From Limnanthes douglasii subsp. nivea (lineage: Eukaryota > Streptophyta > Magnoliopsida > Brassicales > Limnanthaceae), in assembly GCA_036936605.1 (NCBI GenBank), contig JAUPFV010000001.1, forward strand, positions 344,855,081 through 344,919,080: 64,000 bases of DNA, in the 5' to 3' direction. Position numbers and translations under genes: made by a program. Within the stretch, counting starts at the first letter, position 1. Every line of letters begins with the position of its first letter. Below are positions 33,286 through 46,110 of this stretch, in pieces. The notes beneath the pieces were generated by a model. The model did no database searches. It saw only the letters and a list, made by a program, of their open reading frames with translations, and was not told the origin of the DNA.

Positions 33286-33713
33286 CAAGAAAAGAAGAGA
33301 TAAGAAGGTTTTGATTTGGGGATTTACAATAAGTGAGGCAGTAGTATTTATATTAGATAGGGACAAAATTAGGGTTAAAGTATAATAGTTAAATATTAGT
33401 CCGTGTAAAAGAGGAGAAAATATGGTAAGTAAGTAATGTAGTTTTTATTAACCGTTCGTTGCTCAAGGGTCTCTATTCCGTTGCAGAAATGGAAATTGTG
33501 GAAACAACAGTCAAGTTACAGTACGTATACACCCAGTCCCGCCTAAAATAAATAGAATACAACCATCAAAACATAAAGCTGAATCTATAACTCAAACTCA
33601 CAATTACTAAATTAAACATATCATATTGATAACATCAAATTCATCAACTCAAGAAATAGATTCAAATTAATCAATATTGACATCTAATATACAATATTAA
33701 TTATCATTGTCAA

Positions 33714-36700
33714 TTAGTCTAATTCAATATCGTATTGATCACCACTTACATTATCTATATCATTCTCATCACTAACAAACTCATTATTAAACTCTTCTAT
33801 TTCAACGATCTCAAAACTTCTGGGATCAACAAGATCGTTAGGATCATTTAGGTCCATATCGGTTTGTAGCGACACCGGTAGAGGCATTTCAGATTCTTGG
33901 AAGACTTCTTGTTGTGTTGTTTCAGCAACTAATACTTCTTCTTCATTGTCGGTAGGAATAACATATGTCATATCTATTATATTTCAGGCCCTTATCTTGC
34001 ATAAAATTACCCATTCTTTATGAGATGCTTCTTTCGATACATAATCTAAATAATAGACTTGCCGAGCTTGAGTATCCAATATGAATGGATCATGTTGTGA
34101 CATCCGACTTCTTTGAAGAATTTCTATCAAACTATTTCTATGGTGAATACACATGTTTTTTCTATCATTACTAAACCAATCGCATTTGAGAAACACAATT
34201 GATTCCATCATCCCACCAAAGGACACCTCTCAAATTTATGTTATTTGTCCGTAGTAGTCTAATATATCAGCACCATATATCCCCTCAACCATGACACCTT
34301 TATTTTTTTGTCTTATTCCTTCTTTCACGTTTTGTGTCAAAGAGATAACCGTTGGTGTAATATCCCTCGAAATTGTGAATATCACAATAGGGACTATTGG
34401 CCAATGTTGATATATGACAGTCCAACGTATCGATGTTTGTACCAACCTATGACTAAGCATGTAAGAAGGTAATTTATGACACCCACAAAAAACAAAAAAC
34501 CAACACTACTTTATAACCTACTAATACTGCTGCAACGACAGTGAAATAATCGCTGGAAATGTAAGGAACTAGCTACTGCAAATTACACAAAATCTCACTC
34601 TTATGCTAAATAAAACTACTCCAACCAAAATCGAAATTACTACCATAAAGAAAGTGAGTTTATACCAACATCAATATCTAACATATACATATGAATTTGA
34701 TATTGCATGTATTAAAAAATGAAAGCAAGAAAATGGTGATTAAACAAAAAAGTAACAAGTAGAGTGAATATTACATATTCTTCCAGCCAAGGACCAAAGC
34801 TCTCGACAAAGTATTGATCGAGCTCCACTGAACTAGATGGGATTGAGTTGATGAAGCTGTGCATTGTAGGAGCTACAAAATAAAGATTAGTATTGCAATT
34901 TTTATATAGTGGAAAATCAATAAAAACTCACTTAATAATAATGGCAATTTCAAGGGTATTCTTCAAGACATATATATTTAACATGTTTTAATATTTTTCA
35001 GACAAGTATTCAGACTTCTTTCTGCTTCTCTTTGGTCTGCCGGTGTGCCGGAAGATTGGTAAACGTTCGTCAACCTCCACTTCACCTCCATCGTCAGTCC
35101 TTGGTGGTTGTCACTGATTTGTCTGCATATTTTCATCTAGATAAATCCCACAAAACGATGACATCTTTTTGAGAAGGTATGCTTGTGAGATGAATCCATC
35201 AACATATGATTTTTGAGTCACCATGAGTTCCAGCTTACCAATATACCTAACCAGGTTTAAAAAAAGGTTTGTGTTGATTAATTTGAAACTAAAAAACGTA
35301 AACATTTACTACAACTGATAAGAAAAAACTTACGATTCAAAAGGATACATCCACTGATATTAACAAGGTCCACAATTAAGCGATTCATATGGAAAATAAA
35401 TGAGACAATGCTCCATTACATCAAAGAATACTGGAGGAAATATCTTCTTTAACTTACATATTATTTGTGCTATATTTTCTCCAGCACAAGTAAATGTTCA
35501 ATGCGAAGGGTTGATGAACAAATTCTTTAAAAAAATAACACAAATCAACTACTGCCTCCCATATTAGATTAGGTAACAAATGACGGAAGGAAACGGGTAA
35601 TACTTTCTCCATAAGGATATGAAAATCATGGATTTTCAACCCACAAAAACCCTCTACATCTGTGCAGCGTGAGAGATTGCTTGCAGAACCGTTCGACAAC
35701 TTCAAATTTCCTAGCCATGTTCGAAGCGCATGTTGTTGGTCTTTGTTAAGTACACAATTAGCCTTTGGTTTAACCTTTCCTAACCTTGGGTCATCGATCA
35801 CATTCAAATATCTCATTGAGCATAAATACTTTATATGTTACCTAGGTTTTGCATTGTCCTTAGTCTTTGATTTAACATCCATGATAGTAAACATCATGTT
35901 CTCCAAATATTTTTTTCTCGGTATGCATCAGGGTTATATTGTGCCTAGTCAGATTGTCCTTCCAATAAAGTAGCTCCCAAAAAATTATTTTCTTTGTCCA
36001 ATGATGTTCTGTACCATATCCCGGTGACTTGTGCTTACGATTGGTTTCACCAAATTCATTCAGAGGAGTGGCTTGTAGAACCAAAACCAGTGTTTCTTCC
36101 CTGGTAAGGCTCTCATTTTCAACTGCATGTGTAACCATTTTTCCTTTCAAAAATGCAACTTTATTCTTCCTTTTTAGGTGGTCCTTATATAGAAACTTCC
36201 GACGACAATAAAACCAATATACCTTCTTACCTCTCGCAAGGTAATGTGTATTTGTTTCAGTCATACAATACGAGCATGCCAATTTACCATGGAAACTCCA
36301 GCCAAGTAACATGCCATAAGCGGGGAAATCATTGATCGTCCACATTATCACTACTCGTATCATAAAATTGACCCGGTTGTCAGTATTGTACGTTACAATA
36401 CTATCACCTCACAGGTGTTTAAGCTCGTCGACTAATGTTCGCATGAACACATCAGGATCTCTTACTAGACTATAAGGACCATGTATTATAAGTGCTATAA
36501 AATGTAAGGATCCTTCATGTATAAACCAGGTGGCATATTGTAAATGCACACCATCACCGGCCAACAAGATTAATTCCTTGCAAACTTATCAAATGGATTG
36601 AATCCATCAGTACATAAGCCAACTCTCACATTACGCGGTTTTGATGCAAACTCTGGATGCAAATTATAGAAATTCTTCCACGCCTCACCAGGCTTGGGTG

Positions 36701-37836
36701 TGTCATGAATCCATCAACAGATGGATTACGATAGTGCCACGTCATATTCTTAGCAGTCGTTCCCGACATATACAACCTTTGCAGTCTAGGTCATATGGGA
36801 AAGTAATTTAGCACATTTTGAGCTACACCTTTCCTTGTATTAGATTCTATTTTTTAACGCGACTTACCGCACTACAAACAACACTCGAGGCTGGCTGCAA
36901 CTCCATAAAACAGCATACAATTGTCAACACATGCGTCGATTATTTGGTGAGAGGCAGACGTAGAGGCATCAACAACTTATTTTCTTGCCAATATGTAAAA
37001 GGAATTATGTTATCTTTGTCTGGTGTTAGTCGTGTCATAATAGACACATAACGCTCGTGGTTCCGTTTGGAAATTCTTGACTCGGATTTCAAGTTGATAA
37101 GTTCGGACACCAGTGCTAACTTAGACATTGCAGCGCAACCTTCGTAAACTGGTTCATCAGCATCACGCATCAGCTTTTATTAGGCATCAACAATCCCATT
37201 TGGAGCCTCAACCTCATTGATGGGCTCCCTGAATCCCATACCAACACCTACTATCTCAAGATATTCGTCCCCAACAAATTGGTTAGCAGGACTGCCCTTA
37301 TAATTATCCGTACTCCCTAAACTCTCTCCAAGATATACCCAACAGTAATAGTCTTCCACAAATTCACATCTCACTATATACTGGTGCACTATATCAGTTA
37401 CATTTGGGTTAATATTTCTGCATTTTGAACAAGAACACAATATCAAACTACTCTTTCCTACGAAACTTGTGTGCATCTGAGCTCGTAAAATGAAGTCATC
37501 AACACCAACAAAGAATTCATCTGCACCAACAGTCCTAGTAACATTTAAACGACGATACATCACGAGCAGTTGGAATATCAGTAGACATATGGCAAGGACC
37601 TGTGATTCGTAATAAAAATTGTAAGACACTAGATATGATAGTCGTACTAGATTTGAATAGAGACATAATAAATAGATTAACCTAACAAAATATATTTAGG
37701 TAACTGGATTTACATTAAGGATCTTAGAATTAGAGAAGCAATCTAGCTCATAGTCGTTATAGCAACAACCAACAATCAAAATCGAAAAAAGATTGGGAAG
37801 TACAGAGACTCACCCATTGATTGAAGCTCTCGACAT
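33714..37836 (-). pseudogene. CACTA (En/Spm-type) transposase, TNP2-like, broken
   Basis: Transposase that would recognise and cut the ends of a CACTA element. A possible first exon starts at 37836 (MSRASIN then a GTGAGT donor). The N-terminal transposase-associated domain (37629-37180) has CSCSKCRN and YYCWVYLGE. Next comes DADEPVYEGC (37170-36940). The TNP2 core follows: about 36830-36690 with PRLQRLYMS and DGFMTHP, then 36363-35872 with MWTINDFPAYGMLLGWSFHG and LACSYCM. 35816-35454 and 35305-35111 are DUF4218-like (LPVSFRHLLPNLIWEAVVDL; KSYVDGFISQAYLLKKMSSF). 34460-33984 is DUF4216-like (GADILDYYGQI; FLKCDWF; FILDTQARQVYYL). 33971-33714 is an acidic tail. Stops and frameshifts interrupt it, though some gaps could be introns. 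Confidence 0.8.
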
Positions 37837-38570
37837 GGTTACGTAAAGTTGAGGTGAAGATGATGGACTATATTTTTGCTATGTGAAGAGGATGGACTGA
37901 TTTTTTGCGCAAACTCGCTCATAACTGATTATTTGCGATAGTTTTAGCTCTAAAGTCAACCGGCTTATATTATCAGTTCTAGAGTCAACGAGGTTATGCG
38001 AAGAGGCATGCAGTTCGGTTTTGGGGTTTCAGGTAGTTAATTCCTACTAGTATTAGCTTTTAAGTTAGATTTATTATTACTACTTGTTTTTCAATTTACA
38101 TTATCTACTTTTTTTTTCAATTTGCATTATGGTATATAGACTCAATTTACATTATATACTCAATTTACCTTGTAATTAAGTCACATGGAACCAAAATGTA
38201 GTGCTATTAAGTCCAATGATACCTAGATTCAATTTTGTAAACTAAGTATTCAAGCCAAATTAATTTTTTTTGAATTACTAAATTATATTAACACCAAATT
38301 TTATTTGGGGAAATTTAGTTATGGTAGATCATAAACTATGATATTAATTTGAACAATTCAAATACAACTACAAAAATAGGATGATTTTGATAAAGCATTA
38401 CATACATATACTAAGAGAAGTCATATGTACATTAAGTTATGATCATACATAAAACATGTATTCAAAGTACACAATAACCAAAATTGGTGTATAACATACA
38501 CCCAAACCCCAGTACATCATACAAAACAACAAAAAATGTCTGATTACAACATACAAGATAAAACAACTAA

Positions 38571-39015
38571 TCAAGTTGGAGAAGAACCTCTAGTACCATC
38601 ACAACTACAATCTACGCTGCCATCAACAACACTTACATTATTTTCATTCCCATCGTCGAACCAATTCACGTCACCCGACTTAATATTCTCCGAAACATCA
38701 TATTTAGAATGTACAACGAGAATTTTGATAGTTTTCTCAAGCATCACCATCATCTCCAACATCTTCTCATTCTTCTCCACTAATGTTTTTGCTTCCTCAC
38801 AACCCAAAGCAGAAGAGATTGATCCTTGTGGTGAAATCCCCCCAACAATGATGTAAGAATGTTTGGCTAGTCCTGTTCCAGTTAAACACCCTTTCCTCTT
38901 TCTCGATTTCATCGTTGGAAGAAACAAGAACATGTCTGGATTATCAACGGATTTTAGGTCAACGTCATCACCATGTTTTGACCTGACCACTTCTTTCCAC
39001 TCTTCCCATAATTGT
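38571..39015 (-). pseudogene. Second CACTA-type ORF (Ptta/En/Spm-like), fragment
   Basis: Minus-strand frame with RQLWEEWKEVVRSKHGDDVD, then KSRKRKGCLTGTGLAKHSY, GGISPQGSISSALGCEEA, VEKNEKMLEMM. The pattern (basic KSKRRKG, GHSSPQGSISSALG-like, then a coiled Met/Glu-rich segment) is typical of the accessory protein next to TNP2 in plant CACTA elements. It lies upstream of the transposase on the same strand. The 5' part is missing or in another exon beyond 39015. Confidence 0.5.
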
Positions 39016-41099
39016 CGGAAGACAATTAAATACCTTTATTAGTTATGCATGAAACAATTAAAACATATAACTATATGAAGTACATTGACAAGGCCAAAAG
39101 AGAAATTAAACTAAGAAGACAATCATAATGTAAAAACAAGGCAATAACAACAGGAAAATATATAAAACCAATGCTCACAATACGAGAGCTGAAACATTAA
39201 CCGTACTATAAAACATATATAAAAAATTGTTGTTCGACAATGGAAAGGAAACAAAAAACACTTAGTAGTCCTATTATGCAACATATATAGACAATGTCAT
39301 TCAAAATGCCAAGCACACACAAACAATTAGCAATTATACTATGCAACATATATAGATAATGTCTTTTAAAATAATTGGGTTAAATCAGATGGGTAAAAAA
39401 TAGACGGGGTAAATTTTGGTAAATATTGGACGCGGTTGAAAAAATCATTTAACGGGCTAAATGTTGTAACGGCCCATGCGACGGAAACTCAACCCAAATC
39501 GTTGATTAATTATATAAAAAACACCAAAACAATAATACTGTATCCACCAAGAAGGTTACCCAACAAAATAACGGGCCCGTTGCAATCCCGCTATAAAAAC
39601 AGACCCATTTTTTATTAAATGGGTCAAAACTGATAGTCATACAAAAATGCTTCTATTTACAACAGACTTGCAACCTAAAAAATGGGGGTGTTGTAAAAAT
39701 TAGTTAATCCAGTAATGTATGTTTCTCATGTTTTCCATACACCATTGATGAAAACAAAGCTTCTTTTAAAAAACAAATCGGATTAAGAAAGATCATCCAT
39801 AACCTTCTTGGTGGTGATGTAATAAAAGGAAATTAGGGGTTCACTAAGAATTTTGAAACTGACACCAACGCATCGATGATGAAAGAAACATTTTTAAACG
39901 ACTAAGATATCCACTAGTTACCTTTGGTTGTAATCTTGGCTCATGCATATTTCTATTCAAAGAACATCAAAAATAACCAAACCTACCCGTCAAAGATATC
40001 ACCTTAGATGACCACTTCTATATAAATAACTGAGGCCGACATCTATCAAAGTACAAGGATGCAGAGAATGCCTCATTTGAGCCAACAAATTTCTAACATT
40101 AAAGGTTGAGGTACGTGTACTTGATACATTGTAAGTTAAAAAATAGGAAAAAATCAAGATTCATAACAACAGTCTTTAGGTCCTCGATATGTTGAGAGTG
40201 CTCACTTTTACACTTGGATGATCGTGTCTCGACAAAATAGGTCGGATGGTCCAATGCTTCCTTTTTATGGGAACGATATAAGAGACAAATTCTTTTTTAG
40301 TTGCAAAATTTTTCTTGATACACTGATTCGGTTTCGAAATTAATGCTAAGAGGTTCCTTATGCGTGTTAAACTATGAGGGTTGATCCTGATAAGTGCTTA
40401 TAATGGCTAAAACTAAGTGCATCAAAGGGCCTATCAACTTTGGTCACACATACAAGGAGTGGCTTATCATTTTCTTCATCATAAAAAAAGGAGAGTTAAA
40501 CAAGTATGTTTCACTATATGATCGTTACGCTTCATTAACCTCTTGCAACTTATAAAACCTTTTTTCCTTACCCATTATGATAAAAACAAGATGACATGCG
40601 GTTATCTTGAGCGAAATAGAGGCTTATATTGGTTTTCGGCTCAAAAAATAAGTATAAAAATGTCGAATATACCCAAACAGTCGGTAGTGATCGCTTAATG
40701 GATTTGACATACCAGTAACACTTAGTAGCAACCAATTAGTGACTCAGTAGTGATCAGACGTTAAGGTCGACTGATAGCTCACCAGAGACGCAAGACAACT
40801 CCAATGAATCTAACAAGAAAATTTAGGATGGTTGACAGAATTCATAGAGCTAAATCTCTCTACCAAAGTTGAAGTATTAAGAAGAGAGCTTCATTCTCCA
40901 GTATTTTTAAAATAAGTGGTTTTCCTTATTTTTTAGTTATTATACTAACCACCGGTATATGATGTAGGATTATTAAGATTCGCAACCAATAATCTACAAG
41001 CATTTGAATGCCAAAAATCATAATAATGGTAGCTAGTAATGAGATATCATATAATGTAAAATATCAATGTGATTTGCATTAAACAAAGCAAATAGGATC
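39016..41099. other. AT-rich stretch without recognisable genes
   Basis: The duplicated phrase atgcaacatatatagaca/taatgtc occurs near 39277 and 39341. 39380-39650 is richer in G+C and contains gatgggtaaaaa and an inverse-like aaatgggtcaaa, but no terminal repeats with target duplication could be shown. No CACTA terminal motif was found to close the element. Confidence 0.4.
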
Positions 41100-41870
41100 A
41101 CATGTATAAAAAAAAGATAGCTTGGAATATCGCACAATCAAAATCGTTCAAAGGGATAATTACCAAACCCTATAGTACAAAGAACTGGGGTTTTGGCCCG
41201 TTGAACCCCTAAGGGGGAAACGTAAGCTCCCCAGTGTGTGAAAACTACATTTATTTTTGTTGGGCTCTTCCTATGTGTGAGTCCAATTATCATATGGGCT
41301 AAGTCCAGTTTGGGTAACACATAGGATTTTGGGTTATGTATAAATATATATTTATACGGTGTCTTTTAAGATGAGCATTATATTTTATAGTGCAGGTTTT
41401 TAGAGAAAAAGATGATTCGAGACAGAACTTTGTGCTTTCAATCAGGTCGTCTCCGATTATTCGATCGGCTTCAATTTTGGTGAGAAGGCTTGCCTATTTA
41501 TCCTCTACAATATGACCAAAGGGTTTTTTTTATTTGGAGTCTTGTAAGTGTGTTTTTTTATCAGCTTCTTCTAACTGCGTTTTTGGGATATTTCAGTGAG
41601 TTTTCTGATTTCGGTTCACTATCTTGTGTATTGGGGTTGTGTATGAAGTTGTCATACTTTCTGTGGTGTATGCTCTAGTTTTATCTAGAGAATACTTTTG
41701 TAACCCGTCTTCTGATAGTGAATATTTGGTTGGACTCCGAAATCAATTCCGTGGTTTTTACTTCCTGCACTGGGAAGGTTTTCCACGTAAAAAGTATTCT
41801 GTGTTATTTGTGTTTATTTTATTCAGACTTAGTATTTTATTTGGCATCATTATCTCTAATCATATTTGAT
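41100..41870 (+). repeat. Possible solitary copia-type LTR
   Basis: Resembles the U3-R-U5 of plant copia elements: a TATA box (tataaata, about 41339-41346) after a stretch rich in gggct/ccc words, and a U5-like part with cactgggaaggttttccacg and ttctgtgttatttgtg near 41771-41812. TG/CA limits and target duplication could not be fixed. The ORFs at 41490-41984 are judged chance. Confidence 0.35.
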
Positions 41871-43442
41871 ACAAGAAAAAAAAAATCGTTTGTTCTTCTA
41901 TTTCCTGAAAATTTTATCAAGCACCCAACAAGGTACAGTTTGGAATCATTTTTCCCGAAGCCACAAGTGTTCAACCAAATTTAAAGCTTGGTCAATGCCA
42001 CACCTACGATCTCAATAATCAATGCGTCTAGTATCATTCTAATTGGATATAATAATACCAAATTGCAATATAGAAAATATCAGAGGATCAAGTGACAATG
42101 TAATGTTGTAATCCTCTTGCAAATATCGAATAGACTAGAGATTACCGAAAGACTAGAGATTACTAATAGAAAGATAATTAGTGAAGTCATAACCAGTGCT
42201 GGATCTTGAATCAATCATGTACAAGTAGATTGTTTAAGTCGGACCGATCAAAATTCATATATGCTCATATTTATTCATAAATTTTATATATGTTCAAACT
42301 CATATATATTAGTATAACTAAACAATCAGTTCTTATTTGAAGATAGCTATTTTATTTATATATCATTTATTATGGGGAAATACCAACCAAACTATTCAAA
42401 TTTTCTCATTTAAGTATCGATCAAATATATAATTTGAATTTTGGTTAAATATAACCTTTTTATTAAAATAATAATGTTTCAAAATATTGCGTGAATAAAA
42501 TTATTATATCAATCTATATATCGACATAAATAGTTTTAGTCTAAATAATTTTATTTAAATATTAAACAAAACTCGTAAAAGATTACAACTATAATTATTA
42601 AAAAAAACTTAACACATCTTGACGAGAGACAAATTTGCATTCTATTTCCGTAGACTTAATTCAAATTTACCTAGAATAAACAAACCTCATTTGTCGTAGA
42701 AAACTAACTTATTGTAAATAGAAGGAGTTTGGAAGATCAAACTTCGGGCAAATCTTAATTTTGGTAAAAAGATATATATTCCTTTTTAGTGTCTTTTTCA
42801 TAAACAACATACATTAATAAAGAATAAAAATCTGTATAAATTATGTAGTAATTATTTTTTATAACAAACTATAAGTTTTACTAAGAATAATCCAACATCA
42901 TGATATATTTTACCTAATAATGGTTAAGGAGTAAAAAAAAATGATATATCTTCCTTTTTAGTCTCTTTTTATATAAAAAAAATACATTAATAAAAAATAA
43001 TAGTTTATATAGATTATGTATTTTTTTATAACAAACTATAAATTTTACTGAAAATGGTCAGCACCATAATACATCCTACCAAATAATAGTTAAGGACGAA
43101 AAAGAAAATACTTGGTTTACATAACAAGTATTACAAGGGTAGAAATGTAAATTGTAATATTATGTAATCTGAAGGAACTCATTGCATTAAATCATTCAAA
43201 ACGAGGATCTACAAAAAGCAAAAAGTTAATTAGTCGTCCGTTAACTTAGCTGATGGATATTTGAGTGATGGAAATTATACCGAATATTTGAGACAAATGT
43301 GGTGTGAGATAGCCGGAGCACCAAATTCAAAACACTAAAAATGGCCTTGAACAGATGAAGAAAGGGTTAAAGCACGACTGTATAACTACTTTTATTAATC
43401 TACGTCAGGGGTAAGGAACCGAAGCTTTGCGCTTGCAACTTC
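41871..43442. other. AT-rich stretch without recognisable genes
   Basis: Only the tandem duplication at 42770-43105 stands out. Confidence 0.5.
42770..43105. repeat. Diverged tandem duplication, period ~172 bp
   Basis: cctttttagtgtcttttt (42781) recurs as cctttttagtctcttttt (42953). Both copies continue with acattaata, ataacaaactata, ttttact and aataatggttaagga-like segments in the same order. Confidence 0.8.
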
Positions 43443-46110
43443 TCAATAATGCATAAAAAGGGCACTCCATAAAGATATATGTAATTGATTAAGATGAGTT
43501 GTTACATAGACACAGTTTGGGACTGTATCAAAACCCCAACAAATGAGTTTGTCTCTGGTGAAGAGATTTTTTTGGATGGTAAACCATAAAATGAAAGAGT
43601 GTCTGAGAATATTAAATTTGTTCCAAACTAGATTCACCTAATAAACCTAAGGGGTGGGGGATGAATGACATGATAAGTGCTATAATTGTATAGATCTTAC
43701 TTTTTCTCGTTTGAAAACCAGATTTCGACATAATCCTTATTCGAGAGAGTGGAGAGGTGACTAATATAATTATCGATTTCTTAGAAGTGTGAATGATAGG
43801 ATCTATTACCAAAACAAATCCGGGTGGGCTAATTTGAGGATCCGTTTGAAATAATGTCTGCAACTTTACTATTCCCGTGCATGCGAGCATAACAAATAAT
43901 ACTAGGACCAGAACGGTCTTTTAAGGAATTAGAATAAATTAAAAGATCATACTAGAGACAAGTGGAGTTTTCATTTCTGATGTCATATTTGTATAACTTG
44001 GCGATCGTAGATCTTAAGTTGAATTTTTTTCTCCACCCCGAGCTAGGGGAGGAACCGATAGGCAGGTTCTAGGGGTTTATGGTTTTAACTTTCTTAGAAT
44101 TGATCTGATAACACCAGATTGGAGTGCACTTGCCATTCAAAAAGGACCAGAGTGTTTAAAGGCATCCGCATGATTCCAAGCTACCTCGACACTATAAATT
44201 TTCATCTTTGAGCTCGACCATAAAAGGATCTGCATTAGTTAGGAAGATCCTTAATGACTTTAACATGAAGAATAAACATAGAGAAACAATATAATTGACC
44301 AGTGAAAAAAATAATTTAATGAGTTAGAGCCCCATGTCATAAAGAAAATACTTGGAAGTCCATTGGTTAATGCGAGAAATGACTTTATTGAAGAGAGATC
44401 ATCAATTTTTATAGGATAGTCGACAGGTTTTTTAGCAGAACGCCTAGGTAAAAAACCGGGAGGGTACCAATGTAAAACCCTAAGATATAGGTGATGTTGT
44501 GTCAGGAAGATTCACTAACCCAAAAAATAAAGAGTTGGTTATTCCTATGGTCGATGTTGAGGCCCGAAAGGGAAGAAAATTCGAGAAGGCCATATTTAAT
44601 AAATATGATGGAGTTGGTGGTAGCACAAATATAAAAATAAGGTCGTATACAAAACCGAGATTTATGATTTTGAGATTGCGACACTTCTGGTGGAAATTAA
44701 AAGTGGGATCACACATTTTTTCTCCAAAAATACTCGAAAGGACCTGCATTACAAAAACAACAATAAATTTTGAAAGACGGTCATGTTGACGAATGCCTCT
44801 TTTGCCTTTGACTGAGTCGAATGTATTATCCTTTATGTAACTGAGTAAGAGGACGTGGAGATACATTGGATGATCCAAGAGATCATTTGTTAGAGAAATT
44901 TCATTGAAACCATAACATTAAAGAGAATAAGCCAACATATATTATTGAAAGCCTTCACGATGTTAATTTTTAGGGAAACCTTAGGCCCTTTCTTATTAGT
45001 ATATATTACCTATGGAAGTAAAGACGAATTGCGAGGTGTCAATGATGGAAAAGAGAGAGTATTTTATGCTATTGATCAAGATTTGTGAAATGACTTTGTA
45101 TTTAACATTGCAACAGAGGATAATTAGAAAATCAGAAGGAGGTTAGGGGTTTTTCACTTTAAAGATAACACTGGTTTGGGTTTCATTCCAGCTCAAAATT
45201 ATACGATTATTACAAAACTAATGATCGATATCTTTACAGAGGTATTACATATTATAGTCCAAGTGAATATATAAAAACTAGAGCTAAAGACATTAAAGTA
45301 TGATGCATTATTACTATCGATACTAAACCGTGCCCTTTTAATTTTATCGCCATTGATAGGACAAAATATATGGCATTTTTTGGACGAGTTGAGCCTAAAA
45401 GGTGATGAGATTGTTAATATGGCTAAGGTCGAGGTATCTAAGAGGATATTTCTACCCTATAAGATTGGTGAAATGGTTAACGAAGATGTTGACAACGCCT
45501 TTAGGGTGTTGCATGGTGACCAAGATGATCATTAATGGAGATGATTTTGTTACGGATCATACAAAATTTTACGCTGTTGTAGAAGCGATATTTATGCTTA
45601 AGAAAAGATTCTCCCGACCAATTATGAAGATGATTTTTTTCCAAAATATGAATCTCTACTTCGATTAGTGAAGAATTAAGAGGGCCACTAGTTATGGGCT
45701 TGAAAAAGAGGTTCTAGGAGGAATATATTTTTTCGCTAATATTTCTAAACTCTTTTTGTTGATGGAGGAAAATATAGGTTGAATTCGATTAAGTTTGGTC
45801 GGGATAATAGCCATGTCTGGTCTCTGTGATGATGGTTTTATAATGCGGGTTGGATTACCACATTTTAAAAAAATATTGTTTGACCATAAAACTAGGAGCA
45901 TATAGGAATACAATGATTGGAGCACGATTAGAAGTTCAAGGATAACCATAATTAGCAAATGAATTAGGTAAGTGGTTATCTGATAGGTTATTTATAAAGA
46001 CTTCATCGATTTTGGAGAATATGAGATTGTTGGCTTTCTTATTAGACTATCAGAATTGGAAGTCAATGACTATAAAGTCGATACGTTCATTAAAATAACC
46101 AAATCATTGA
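43443..46110 (-). pseudogene. LINE family 2, minus-strand remnant (EN, RT, zf-RVT)
   Basis: Decayed L1-type ORF2. Minus-strand pieces: end of the endonuclease and linker (about 46040-45690) with FSKIDEVFINN and FFKMW; RT (about 45130-44480) with NIVKAFNN, SWIIQCIS, GKRGIRQHDRLS (for G-x-R-Q-G-D-P-L-S), FHQKCRNLKIINL and a damaged FADD box reading FVYD; zf-RVT (about 43890-43443) with VWNKFNILRHSFILW and TRDKL. It closely resembles the plus-strand copy at 58050-59950. Downstream RNase H was not found. Frames are broken throughout. Confidence 0.7.

Noticed and set aside
38190..38205. tgtagtg word considered as a CACTA terminus (also cactacaaatt near 32669)
   Set aside because: Position 38195 lies between the transposase and the second CACTA ORF, so it cannot be an outer end. 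The 32669 word has no matching partner or 3-bp duplication.
41490..41984. Overlapping plus-strand ORFs of 62-88 codons
   Set aside because: Hydrophobic by chance in T-rich sequence. They overlap in three frames and lie in the LTR-like region.
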